Origin: DAOUKH01 sp965219875
GTDB taxonomy: Bacteria; Chloroflexota; Dehalococcoidia; SHYB01
Assembly (NCBI GenBank): GCA_965219875.1
Contig: CBDCOW010000005.1
Location: forward strand, 1 to 64,000
DNA length: 64,000 bases
Direction of reading: 5' to 3'
Positions 1 to 7,994 of the stretch are shown here, in pieces. A model generated the notes under the pieces. It saw only the letters and a program-made list of their open reading frames with translations. It did no database searches and was not told the origin of the DNA. Position 1 is the first letter of the stretch, and every line of letters begins with the position of its first letter. Both the position numbers and the translations under genes were made by a program.

Positions 1-1
1 C

Positions 2-1027
2 ATGACCCTCGATCTGCGCCGCTCCGATGGCCTGGATATCCTCTGGGACCTCGCCCGCACCGCCGACGTTCTCATCGAGAACAACGCCAAGGAGACGATG
101 GACGGCCTCGGCGTGACCTACGACGCCCTGCGCCGCGTCCGCCCCGACATCATCATGATTCGGATGCCGGGGTACGGCCTGACCGGCGAGTACGAGGAGT
201 GGCGCGCCTTCGGCCCCCAGATGGAGGCCGTGGCGGGCCATACCTCCCTGTGGGGCTACACCGACCTCGACACCTCGAACCGCAACAACACCTTCGTGGC
301 CGACGCGGGATCGGGCATGACGGCGGCTGCGGCGGCGCTCATGGCGCTCCTCCACCGCCAGCGCACCGGCCAAGGCCAGTTCATCGAGCTCGACCAGACC
401 GAGAACGTCGCCACCTTCTTGGGCGAGGCCTTCGCCGACTACACCATGAACGGACGCGTCCCCACGACCTTGGGCAACCGCCATTCCACCATGGCCCCCC
501 ACGGCGTCTATCCCTGCGCCGGCGACGACGAGTGGCTCGCCGTCTCGGTCTCCACCGACGCCGAGTGGCGCTCCCTCTGCGCCGCCATGGGCCGCGGCGA
601 CCTCGCCGAAGACCCCCGCTTCGCCACCGTCCTCGCCCGCTGGAAGCACCAAGACGAGATGGACGCCGAAATCGCCGCGTGGACCCGCACCGTGGGCCAC
701 GTCGAGGCGATGCGCCGTCTACAGGCCGCGGGCGCCCCCGCCGGCGCCGTCATGGACGAGCCCAACCTCTACGCCGACGAGCACATCAACGACCGCGCCT
801 TCTTCGAGACCCTCCGGCACGCCGACGCCGGCGAGCACCGCTACCCCGGCCTCATGTGGAAGTCGGCCGCCTACCCCAACCGCTTCCGCTCACCCCCGTG
901 CCGCCTCGGCGAGCACAACGACTACGTCTACCGCGACCTCCTCGCCCTAACCGCCGCCGAGACGCACCGCCTAGAAGCCGCCGGCCACATCGGCACCGAA
1001 TTCGACCCCGAACTCGGCCAACACTAA
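2..1027 (+). CDS. CaiB/BaiF class III CoA-transferase, 5' end missing
   Basis: The protein belongs to the family III CoA-transferases, which move CoA between carboxylic acids in the cytoplasm. The first ATG is at base 2, but the readable protein begins in the middle of the N-terminal Rossmann part (MTLDLRRSDG, normally preceded by about 60-70 residues containing the NKR-type loop), so the gene starts outside the window. The segment ADVLIENNAKETMDGLG and the following PDIIMIRMPGYGLTGEY are typical of the family. At GQFIELDQTENV, the place of the catalytic Asp of formyl-CoA transferase is occupied by Glu. The C-terminus (EHNDYVYRDLL) is complete. The substrate cannot be told. The family is certain, the exact function unknown. 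Confidence 0.9.
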   Translation: MTLDLRRSDGLDILWDLARTADVLIENNAKETMDGLGVTYDALRRVRPDIIMIRMPGYGLTGEYEEWRAFGPQMEAVAGHTSLWGYTDLDTSNRNNTFVADAGSGMTAAAAALMALLHRQRTGQGQFIELDQTENVATFLGEAFADYTMNGRVPTTLGNRHSTMAPHGVYPCAGDDEWLAVSVSTDAEWRSLCAAMGRGDLAEDPRFATVLARWKHQDEMDAEIAAWTRTVGHVEAMRRLQAAGAPAGAVMDEPNLYADEHINDRAFFETLRHADAGEHRYPGLMWKSAAYPNRFRSPPCRLGEHNDYVYRDLLALTAAETHRLEAAGHIGTEFDPELGQH

Positions 1028-1410
1028 AGTGTCGACGGGCGCCCCTCCCGTAGGGGCGACTCGCGAATCGCCCTCCCCCTTCGGTGCAATGGAAGTGGGG
1101 GCCGGACGTCTTACCCCCCTCCCGCTGGAGACCTTTTTGTAACCAGAGTGACTGACCGCGACGGTGGCGGGTTTCGATAACCCGTAGCGGTTGCGAGGGG
1201 GCCCCTCATCTCAATCTTCTCCCGTGGGGAGAAGAGGCAAGACTTCCCGGCCCCGCCCATGCTTGCCCGCAGGCGGGTTGTGCAAGGGTCTCCCGCTGGG
1301 AGAGGGTTGGGGTGAGGGCGGGGGGAGGCGGGGGCCGCGCGACCTTGCTGAAGCCCGCCCGCCGAGTTACGCAAAGGTCCACCGGGGGAGACTGAGAGAG
1401 GGGCCGCCGC
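1028..1410. repeat. Intergenic spacer made of dispersed palindromic repeats
   Basis: No gene is seen. The spacer carries members of repeat families that recur up to about 14.7 kb. Around 1051-1080 there is an element with the palindromic core TCGCGA (GCGACTCGCGAATCGCCC), also found near 5383 and 10820. Around 1203-1243 there is a TTCTCCCGTGGGGAGAAG palindrome type, also found near 12575, 13548 and 14655. At 1290-1379 there is a 90-bp unit that recurs at 10726-10815 with four mismatches by eye. The two genes around it converge. Confidence 0.8.
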
Positions 1411-2043
1411 CTACGACCGCCCCTTCACGCTCCCCCACGAGTCCCAGTACGTCACCGTCTCCGCCGGCTTGCGCGTCGTCGGGCCGAAGCGTTGGCCGTC
1501 GGGGTAGCCCACCGGAATGACGCACGTCGCGAGCGCGTCGTCGGGGATGCCGAGCTCCTTCGCCAGCGTCGGCTGGATGAACTGCTGGAACGTCGTCAAC
1601 ACCGTGCCGACGCCGAGCGTGCGGGCCGCGAGCATCAGGTTCTGCACCGCGCCGTAGATCGACGAGCCCGCCAGCAGGCTGTTGGCATCCGCGTTCGGCG
1701 ACGTAACGTTGTACAGGCAGGGAATGATAATCACCGGCGCCTTCGCGATGTCGCGGAACAGCGCAACCGCGTTGCCCAGGCTCCGCACGCGCACCGGATC
1801 GTCCTGCACGTCCTTCAGCCGCGACGCCATGTCCTCGACGCGCCCCGTCTCGCGCAACGCCTGCGCGATCGCCTGCCGCTTGGCCGCGTCCTTGATAACG
1901 ACGAAGATCCACGGCTGGGTGTTCGAGCCGCTCGGCGCGCGGATCGCCGCGTCGAGCATCTGCCACAGTACGTCATCGGGCACGTCGTCCGGCTTGAACT
2001 TGCGAATCGAGCGCTGGCTATGAACGACCTCAAAGAAATCCAC
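1411..2043 (-). CDS. Nitroreductase family protein (FMN-dependent)
   Basis: A 210-residue protein of the nitroreductase family, which uses FMN and NAD(P)H to reduce nitro groups, quinones or other electron-poor substrates. The N-terminus shows the FMN-phosphate motif HSQRSIRKFKPDDV and, near residue 40, the SGSNTQPWIFVVI segment. The C-terminus has the usual GYPDGQRFGPTTRKP loop. The start codon is GTG at 2043, chosen because AGGAGG lies about 11 bases upstream and the protein begins directly at the conserved helix. It stands alone on the minus strand, convergent with the repeat spacer and divergent from the CoA-transferase at 2190. The substrate is unknown. Confidence 0.9.
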   Translation of the reverse strand: MDFFEVVHSQRSIRKFKPDDVPDDVLWQMLDAAIRAPSGSNTQPWIFVVIKDAAKRQAIAQALRETGRVEDMASRLKDVQDDPVRVRSLGNAVALFRDIAKAPVIIIPCLYNVTSPNADANSLLAGSSIYGAVQNLMLAARTLGVGTVLTTFQQFIQPTLAKELGIPDDALATCVIPVGYPDGQRFGPTTRKPAETVTYWDSWGSVKGRS

Positions 2044-2189
2044 GGCGGGTTGTTCCTCCTGAGACTGTGCGGAATAGGTTGAACGCGGGGGCTGTCGGGA
2101 ACGGGACCCGCGGCTAGAATGACGGCGCGGCCATCTTACACCACAGGCCTCTCCCCACTGAGGGACACAGGAGAGGGCAGGAGAAGACC

Positions 2190-3392
2190 ATGAGCAACGC
2201 GCTACAGGACATCCGCATCCTCGACCTCACCCAATTCGAGGCCGGCACCTCCGCGACCCAGGTCCTCGCCCACCTCGGCGCCGACGTCATCAAGGTCGAG
2301 CAGCCCAAGGGCGGCGACCCCGGCCGGCGCGCCGGAACCGGCGGGCCCGGCGTCGACTCCTACTACTTCCTCCTGCTCAACGCCAACAAGCGGTCGATCA
2401 CCCTCAACCTGAAAGACCCCCAAGGCAAGGCCATCTTCTTCGACCTGCTCAAGCATGCCGACGTCGTCGCCGAGAACCTCGCCCCCGACGCCCTGGAGCG
2501 CCTCGGTCTGGGCTACGACGAGCTCGCCAAGGTCAACCCCCGCATCGTGCTGGCCCGCGTCAAAGGCTTCGGCACCTATGGGCCTTACAGCAAGTACAAG
2601 TCGTTCGACACCATCGGACAGGCCACCGGCGGCTCCTTCTGCGCCACCGGCTTCCCCGGCCATCCGCCGACCCGCCCCGGCCCCACCCTCGGCGACACCG
2701 GCACCGGCATGCACCTCGCCATCGGCATTCTCGCGGCCCTCCACCAGCGCGACATAACCGGCCACGGCCAGAAGGTCGAGGTCGCCATGCAGGACGCCGT
2801 CGCCAACCTCTGCCGCGTCTGGTCCCGCGACTACCACGAGACCGGCAAGACCCCGCCGCGCTCCGGCAACGCCTACTTCGGCCAGCGCACCAAGGGGACT
2901 TACCAGTGCGCCCCCGGCGGCGAGGACGACTATGTCGTCATCACCTTCGGCGCCATGCCCAAGATGGTCGCCACCATCCTCCGCATCGCGGGACGCCCCA
3001 ACATGGCCGACGACCCCCGCTGGGCCGACCGCGCCTTCCGCAACGAGCACGCCGAGGAGTTCGACGACGCCGTCGAGTCGTGGACGAAGCAGCACGACAA
3101 GTTCGAGGCCATGCGCGTCCTCGGCGAGGCCGGCATCCCCGCCGGCGCCTGCCTCAACGCCGAGGATCTCCACACCAGCCCGCAGCTCCTCGAACGCGAG
3201 ACCGTCGTCGACATGGAGCACCCCGTCCGGGGCACCGTCCGCCTCATCGGCAACCCCATCAAGCTCTCCGACTCCCCCACCGTCGGGCAGCCCTCGCCCC
3301 TCCTAGGCCAACACTCCGAAGAAATCTACTCCGACATCCTCGGCTACGACGCCGCCAGAGTCGCCAGTCTCCGCGAAGCCGGCGTCGTCTGA
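2190..3392 (+). CDS. CaiB/BaiF CoA-transferase, close to formyl-CoA:oxalate CoA-transferase
   Basis: A full-length 400-residue class III CoA-transferase. Several stretches resemble formyl-CoA:oxalate CoA-transferase (Frc) more than other family members: LGDTGTGMHLAIGILAALHQ near residues 167-186 and AMQDAVANLCRV near 199-210, where Asp202 aligns with the catalytic Asp169 of Frc. An Frc-like reaction, CoA exchange between a small acyl-CoA and a dicarboxylate, is therefore plausible. No oxalyl-CoA decarboxylase gene is nearby in this window, so the physiological substrate stays open. ATG at 2190 follows the purine-rich sequence GGAGAAGACC. A TAGAAT -10-like hexamer lies near 2114, with no clear -35. 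Confidence 0.88.
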   Translation: MSNALQDIRILDLTQFEAGTSATQVLAHLGADVIKVEQPKGGDPGRRAGTGGPGVDSYYFLLLNANKRSITLNLKDPQGKAIFFDLLKHADVVAENLAPDALERLGLGYDELAKVNPRIVLARVKGFGTYGPYSKYKSFDTIGQATGGSFCATGFPGHPPTRPGPTLGDTGTGMHLAIGILAALHQRDITGHGQKVEVAMQDAVANLCRVWSRDYHETGKTPPRSGNAYFGQRTKGTYQCAPGGEDDYVVITFGAMPKMVATILRIAGRPNMADDPRWADRAFRNEHAEEFDDAVESWTKQHDKFEAMRVLGEAGIPAGACLNAEDLHTSPQLLERETVVDMEHPVRGTVRLIGNPIKLSDSPTVGQPSPLLGQHSEEIYSDILGYDAARVASLREAGVV

Positions 3393-3831
3393 GCACCTTG
3401 CCTCGCGGCATCGTAGCCGGGGAGTGCGCCCCGCTCCGCGGCGCGGGGCTTCGCTCCCAGACGCCGGGGCCGTGAGGTCCGTCACCTGCGCGTCCACAGG
3501 GCACCCTCTATCGTCTCCCGGCGTAAACGAACGTATGTTCGTTACCGTGATAGTACTTCCTCGCCAAGGTCGCGTCAAGCAAGCATTGGCACGGGCGGGG
3601 GAGTGGTTGCTTGGATGCCCCGCCCCCGCCCTCTCTCAGTCTCCCCCAGAGGGGGAGAGGTTTAGGGCGCCCCCCTGTGGGGGTGGGTTAGGGTGATGCC
3701 CCACCTCCTGGGAGAAGAGGGGAGACTACCCCGTCGGCCCTCTCTCGGTCTCCGCCAAAGGAGACTTTGCGTAGCCGAGGTCGGGGAGGGAGAAGCGCCC
3801 TACCGGGCGCTCGCGCGCCTGTCGGCGCGCG
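3393..3831. repeat. Intergenic repeats left of the insertion sequence
   Basis: There is no convincing gene. The stretch 3631-3662 contains the CTCTCAGTCTCCCCCAGAGG type palindrome, which recurs at about 5138, 5318, 10642, 12475, 13420 and 13759. Bases 3779-3835 are the left part of a 95-bp repeat whose right part lies beyond the insertion sequence (5138-5175). The intact sister copy is at 5261-5355. Confidence 0.75.
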
Positions 3832-3835
3832 CCCT

Positions 3836-3885
3836 TGTGCGACCGGGCACATGAGTAACAGTTAGACCGGGGACATAGGTAACAC
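3836..3885. repeat. Left inverted repeat of the IS481-type element
   Basis: Read outward (minus strand) it is AGTGTTACCTATGTCCCCGG followed by a second TGTTACTCATGTGCCCGGTC motif. The transposase stop codon TAA (3862-3864) lies inside the repeat. It pairs with the right end at 5084-5133. Confidence 0.8.
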
Positions 3886-5046
3886 TTTAACGGGGGTCTT
3901 GGCGATGCGTTTCGTCTGGTCGTCGAGGAGGCCGATGAGGAGGGGGCCGAAGTGGACCGTCCATCTGCAGTCGTCCTGCGGGACGAGGCCAATGGGCTCG
4001 CCTTTGAGGGTCTCGCTCACGTAGACCAGGTCTCCCTTCCACTTGATCTCGCCGTTGCCGCGCACCCGGCGTACCGTGGCCTCGGTCCCGTACTCCGGCG
4101 AGCCGAGGACCGCAGGATAGGGGCGGAACGAGGGCGTGTACAGCAGGGCCGGCGGGCGTTGCCCCAAGGCCTCGTGCGGCCGCTCCGCGTTGTAGCTACG
4201 CCGGAAGCGGTCGAAGGTCTGCTGCTGGCGGTGCCCGTTGGCTCTGGGCGGCGAGGCCGTCTCCGCCTTGAGGGTGCGGTGGAGGCGCTCGAGGCGTCCG
4301 TTCTGCTCGGGATGGCCCGGGGCGATGCGCTCAGGGAGGATGCCCAGCTTGACCCACCAGACGGCCAGCGGGGAGAGGCTGCCCAAGCCGACGCCGGCGA
4401 AGGGCGGGCCGTTGTCGGTGCGGATGACCCGGGGCAGGCCGTACTCCCGGAAGGCGCGCGCTAACGCGCGCCGCGTCTCCGGGCCGGTGGGGCGCTCCAG
4501 CCCGCGGCAGGCGATGAGGTAGCGGGAGGCCGCGTCCTGGACGGTGAGGGGATCGACGCGCGTCCCGTCGCCGGTGCGGAACCAGCCCTTGAAGTCGATG
4601 GCCCAGACGTCGTTGGCGACGATGGCGTGGGCGAAGGGCTCGTTCCAGGGGGAGGCGCGCCGACGGCGCCGCCGGCGCTGTACCAGGCCGGCTCGGTCGA
4701 GGATGCCGCCGGCGGTACTGGGAGCGGGCCAGGGCACGCCGGGCTCGGCGTCGCGGAGCCAGGCGATGAGCTTCTTGGGTCCCCACGAGGGGTGGGCGCG
4801 CTTCGCCGCGACGATGCGCTCCTCCAGCTCGCGGGGCGTGGCGTTGGGATGATCGTGGGCGGCTCGGCTCCGGTCGCGCAGGCCCTCCTCACCGTACGCC
4901 TCATACCGGCCGATCAGCTTGTAGCCGGTCTTGCGGCTGATCCCGAACTGCCGGCACGACTCGGCGTGGGGCTCCTCCCCCGCCGCCCGTCGCTCTATGA
5001 ACTGCAACCGCTCCGCTTCGACACTCGTCTCTTGCCAGGGCAACAC
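3862..5046 (-). CDS. IS481-family transposase (DDE/rve integrase core)
   Basis: A 394-residue transposase that cuts and joins the element ends. An N-terminal helix-turn-helix (CRQFGISRKTGYKLIGRYEA, residues about 31-50) is followed by a basic linker and the retroviral-integrase fold. The acidic catalytic residues can be seen: Asp151 in WAIDFKGW, Asp211 in IRTDNGPPF and Glu253 in GRLERLHRTLK. There is no frameshift or internal stop, so the gene looks intact. The last codons overlap the left inverted repeat. The start ATG at 5046 gives a normal length; a start further upstream would run into the end repeat. Confidence 0.93.
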   Translation of the reverse strand: MLPWQETSVEAERLQFIERRAAGEEPHAESCRQFGISRKTGYKLIGRYEAYGEEGLRDRSRAAHDHPNATPRELEERIVAAKRAHPSWGPKKLIAWLRDAEPGVPWPAPSTAGGILDRAGLVQRRRRRRRASPWNEPFAHAIVANDVWAIDFKGWFRTGDGTRVDPLTVQDAASRYLIACRGLERPTGPETRRALARAFREYGLPRVIRTDNGPPFAGVGLGSLSPLAVWWVKLGILPERIAPGHPEQNGRLERLHRTLKAETASPPRANGHRQQQTFDRFRRSYNAERPHEALGQRPPALLYTPSFRPYPAVLGSPEYGTEATVRRVRGNGEIKWKGDLVYVSETLKGEPIGLVPQDDCRWTVHFGPLLIGLLDDQTKRIAKTPVKVLPMSPV

Positions 5047-5083
5047 AACTCCTCCTCATGGATCGCTTCATGCAATCCTCCAG

Positions 5084-5133
5084 AGTGTTACCCATGTGCC
5101 CGGTTTGCCTGTTACCTATCTCCCCGGTCTGTA
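5084..5133. repeat. Right inverted repeat of the IS481-type element
   Basis: Read outward (plus strand) it is AGTGTTACCCATGTGCCCGG followed by a second TGTTACCTATCTCCCCGGTC motif, mirroring the left end. The transposase start lies just inside it. Confidence 0.8.
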
Positions 5134-5137
5134 CCCT

Positions 5138-5560
5138 CTCTCAAATCTCCCCCAGAGGGGGAGAGGCCGGAAGGGAGGGCACCCACAAGGGGTGCCTCTA
5201 CGGGAGGGATGGATTCCCGCATTCGTGGGAGTGACGGATATGGACAGGTTACGCAACCGGGGTCGGGGAGGGAGAAGCGCCCTGCCGGGCGCTCGCGCGC
5301 CTAGCGGCGCGCGCCCTCTCTCAAATCTCCCCCAGAGGGGGAGAGGCCGGAAGGGCGCCCGCTTCCCCCAACCGGCCCCCTAGAGGCGATTCGCGAATCG
5401 CCCTGCTCCGCCGTACCCCTTAACGACGTAACGAGCCGTTCCGAACGACCCGTTACGCGCCTGTAGCCACTGGCTCTCGGCAGCAGTCTGACGACGCTCA
5501 CTACAGCACCGACCGCCTTCAGCCGTCAAGCCTCGAAATTGACCCTGCTCCTAGTTTCAG
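5138..5560. repeat. Intergenic repeats right of the insertion sequence
   Basis: Bases 5138-5175 are the right remainder of the repeat unit split by the insertion sequence. Bases 5261-5355 hold the intact unit, which ends in CTCTCAAATCTCCCCCAGAG and its palindromic partner. Near 5383-5402 there is a GCGATTCGCGAATCGC palindrome. From about 5410 to 5560 nothing recognisable is seen. Confidence 0.75.
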
Positions 5561-6247
5561 TCAGATGCTGCTGCGTAGGCTGGCCAGGTACTTGTCCACT
5601 ACACTCACGATGCCCTCGCTAGATATCTGTGTGTAGTCGAACTGCACGAAGAGGTCATCGGCTATCTCAACGACAAGCTCCCTCAGACTTGCTCGTATCT
5701 GATCCTGCGTCAAGATTCTCCGCCAGGCGGTGCGATCGACGGAACTGACGCGGCCCCGCCGAACCCCGTACGAGGGCTCCGATGCGTAGAACTCCCTACC
5801 GTTCAGGCCGTGGTGGTCCAGCGAGAAGGAGTAGGATTGGTCTGGTTTGACCCTTAGCGCCTTATACAAGTTGGCGCTGTGAAGCAATGCTTCCGCAATT
5901 CTCCAGATGCGAATGTCAAACCACAGCATCCGCTCCGGGTGTCCCTCGCTAGACCCAAATTGGGGTTCCCAAAAGTCTTCCTGGAAGGCGTTGGCGCTGT
6001 AAAACTCGCCGCCCTTGCCCAGAATCCAATAGTCCCTCTGCCCTTGGGGATTCCAGTGCCGAATCCTGGCCTCAATAGCCCCTTCCTCAGCCGGCTTCGG
6101 TGCCGCGTCTGTTCCAGCGTAGACCATACCAATGGCCCATCCTGATTGGGCCGCCGTTGCGGCAGCTAGCAACTCGTGCTGGTTCCATTCCCTATCAGCT
6201 TGCACCAGTTGGTGACTTACCTCGACGTACCCGCTATTCGCGTCCAA
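5561..6247 (-). CDS. Protein of unknown function, coupled to the AlbA_2 gene
   Basis: No family was recognised. The protein is about 228 residues, acidic and soluble, with no membrane segment or signal peptide. It is rich in Trp and Tyr in its middle part (RDYWILGKGGEFYSANAF). I prefer a TTG start at 6247 because GGGAG lies seven bases upstream and the overlap with the preceding gene is then only 14 bases. An ATG at 6283 in the same frame would add an arginine-rich head and a 50-base overlap. The tight overlap suggests that the two proteins act together. G+C is lower than in the metabolic neighbours, which fits acquired DNA. Confidence 0.65.
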   Translation of the reverse strand: MDANSGYVEVSHQLVQADREWNQHELLAAATAAQSGWAIGMVYAGTDAAPKPAEEGAIEARIRHWNPQGQRDYWILGKGGEFYSANAFQEDFWEPQFGSSEGHPERMLWFDIRIWRIAEALLHSANLYKALRVKPDQSYSFSLDHHGLNGREFYASEPSYGVRRGRVSSVDRTAWRRILTQDQIRASLRELVVEIADDLFVQFDYTQISSEGIVSVVDKYLASLRSSI

Positions 6248-6896
6248 AGGCCCGCTCCCGCATCTTCTTCGTCCACGCATCAAGTCTCTCGGACGCGTCC
6301 AACTGAGGCGGTGTCTTCCCGGTCTTGGTGTCTAGGAGTGCCCCGAACCGTTGCAGCAGGTCGTCGTGCCGCAGCTCGACGGAAAGGTCGATGAGCCTTT
6401 CCCAATCCTCGAGAGTGCATGCCTCTGAGGTTTCCGCACTCGGGCGCCGAACGTACACTGCTCCAGTCCGGAGGGCCCTGTCCTTCTCCTTCTTGCACAC
6501 AAAAGGCTGACGCTTGAAGGACTTCACGGTGATGATTGGATAAACCAGCCCCGTCGACGCCAGCTTCGCTTGATGCACCGATAGGTCTATTGATTGATCA
6601 CCGAATACGCTTGCTTTGGCCGCCTGACTCAATTTCGTCTGGTCGTAGGTGCTTGCTATCTCGTTCGTGTGCTTGGGGTCGGGCTCGAGCGGCTGGCCGC
6701 CTTCTTGCGTGAATCCAATGATGATCGAGCCTCCCCCACCATTCGCCATGCCTTGAATGTGCTTCAGGAGCTTGAAGGAGAAATCGCTTTTCCCGTCGAA
6801 TGGCAGCGAGGACTTGTATTCGGTTTCCTTACCCTCGCTGGGAGACTCGAGTAGGTGGGTCCGAAAGGCATCCGCTTGTGTCGGGTCGTAGACCAT
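6234..6896 (-). CDS. AlbA_2 (Schlafen-like, divergent AAA-4) domain protein
   Basis: A 220-residue protein whose first 150 residues follow the AlbA_2/divergent AAA-4 pattern: ESPSEGKETEYKSSLPFDG near residue 16, then the helix and loop MANGGGGSIIIGFTQEGG (about 51-68). Members of this family are putative nucleic-acid-binding regulators or RNases of the Schlafen type, often in accessory or defence settings. The specific activity is not known. Its ATG lies six bases after the stop of the gene at 6903, and its end overlaps the next gene, so it may be transcribed with both. Base composition is less GC-rich than the upstream genes, suggesting a later insertion behind the selenoprotein pair. Confidence 0.75.
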   Translation of the reverse strand: MVYDPTQADAFRTHLLESPSEGKETEYKSSLPFDGKSDFSFKLLKHIQGMANGGGGSIIIGFTQEGGQPLEPDPKHTNEIASTYDQTKLSQAAKASVFGDQSIDLSVHQAKLASTGLVYPIITVKSFKRQPFVCKKEKDRALRTGAVYVRRPSAETSEACTLEDWERLIDLSVELRHDDLLQRFGALLDTKTGKTPPQLDASERLDAWTKKMRERAFGRE

Positions 6897-6902
6897 GTCC
6901 CC

Positions 6903-7991
6903 CTACCCCGCAACGCCCCGCGTTACCGCCCAGCCGCCGAAGTTGCCCCAGCCGCCGAGCAGGGCGCTCCAGGTGAGCTGCGTGCCGCCGGCGACGGTGA
7001 TCACCAGGTCGTCGACGCGGCGGATGGCGGGCACCCGCGTCTCCGCGCCTGCCGACTCCAGCCACTTCGGCCAGCGCGCCTTGTTGCCGGGGTTGGTGAC
7101 GCCGCGCCGCTCCTGCATCCGCCGGAACTCCTCCATCGGCACGCGGGCGTTCTCGTAGAGGTGGTAGCGGATGTCGCCGCGCTCCCAGCCGTGGTCGGCG
7201 AGGCTCCGTGCGACGAGCGGGTTCAGCACCAGCAGGTACTCCCCGGCGTGGTGGACGTTGTGCGTGATATGCGTGACCTCGACGGCGATGGCCTCAAGCG
7301 ACGCGACGGGGTCGAGGTCCTCCGGCGTCATGAAGGCGCGGGGCGCGTCCACCGCCATCATCGTCACCCCGCTGGCGTGCTCCCCGAAGCCGCGCTCGGC
7401 GTGCAACGGCGGCCACGGACTCGAAGGCGACTCTCCTATGCAAAACGTAAACTTCCCCGGCATTCCCAGCGGCGACTTGTCCCCCGTCTCCGGGTAGCCC
7501 CCGCCGAGGATGACGAGCACGAGCCGCACCGCCCGCCCGATGGTGGCGTTGGCCCGGTAGCCGTGGCCGAAGACGTTCGACCCCGCGTTGATCCCAAGCT
7601 CTTCGACGATGGGCCCGCTGACGATGGCCAGCGGGGCGCAGGCGTTGGTCGTCGCCTGCACGCCGTTGATGTTGAGCCGCTCGTCGAGCATCGCCTCGAC
7701 CGCGGCGACCACCACCGGGAAGTACGCCGGCTTGCAGCCCGCCATCACCGCGTTCGCCGCCACCGACTCGATGGTGGCCACTCCCTGGCGCGGCGGCACG
7801 ATGCCGATCACCTCCGCCGGGTCGCGGTCCACCGCCGCCATCATCTCCGCGACCGCGTCATCGGTCGGCGGGATCACCGGCAGGCCGTCGCTCCACCCCT
7901 TGTCATAAAACGACTCGATGGTCTCGCGGAACGACTCCCACGTCGCCTCGCGGTCGAAACGGTCCAGCGGCGCGTCCTCTGCCGTGGCCAT
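6903..7991 (-). CDS. Conserved protein linked to the UGSC selenoprotein
   Basis: A 362-residue cytoplasmic protein without recognised enzymatic motif. It is a clear paralogue of the gene at 19739: both share GLPV(I/V)PP near residue 37, NAVMAGC near residue 81, the N(I)(N/H)G segment, and a GMPGKFTFCIGE / GHPGKFSFCIAE block with a conserved Cys. The start ATG at 7991 is separated by three bases from the stop of the UGSC selenoprotein gene, so the two are probably cotranslated and may act together, perhaps in thiol or selenol chemistry (inference). Two invariant Cys residues are the only candidate reactive groups I can point to. Confidence 0.75.
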   Translation of the reverse strand: MATAEDAPLDRFDREATWESFRETIESFYDKGWSDGLPVIPPTDDAVAEMMAAVDRDPAEVIGIVPPRQGVATIESVAANAVMAGCKPAYFPVVVAAVEAMLDERLNINGVQATTNACAPLAIVSGPIVEELGINAGSNVFGHGYRANATIGRAVRLVLVILGGGYPETGDKSPLGMPGKFTFCIGESPSSPWPPLHAERGFGEHASGVTMMAVDAPRAFMTPEDLDPVASLEAIAVEVTHITHNVHHAGEYLLVLNPLVARSLADHGWERGDIRYHLYENARVPMEEFRRMQERRGVTNPGNKARWPKWLESAGAETRVPAIRRVDDLVITVAGGTQLTWSALLGGWGNFGGWAVTRGVAG

Positions 7992-7994
7992 AGG

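Larger units (their letters stand above)
3836..5133. mobile_element. IS481-type insertion sequence, complete, with CCCT target duplication
   Basis: The element is about 1298 bp with one transposase gene on the minus strand. Both ends read outward as two tandem TGTTAC..CCCGGT motifs, giving imperfect inverted repeats of about 50 bp. The boundaries were placed by comparing the flanks with an uninterrupted copy of the host repeat at 5261-5355: the left flank ends ...GCGCGCCCT and the right flank resumes CCCTCTCTC, so CCCT (3832-3835 and 5134-5137) is the duplicated target. Confidence 0.85.
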
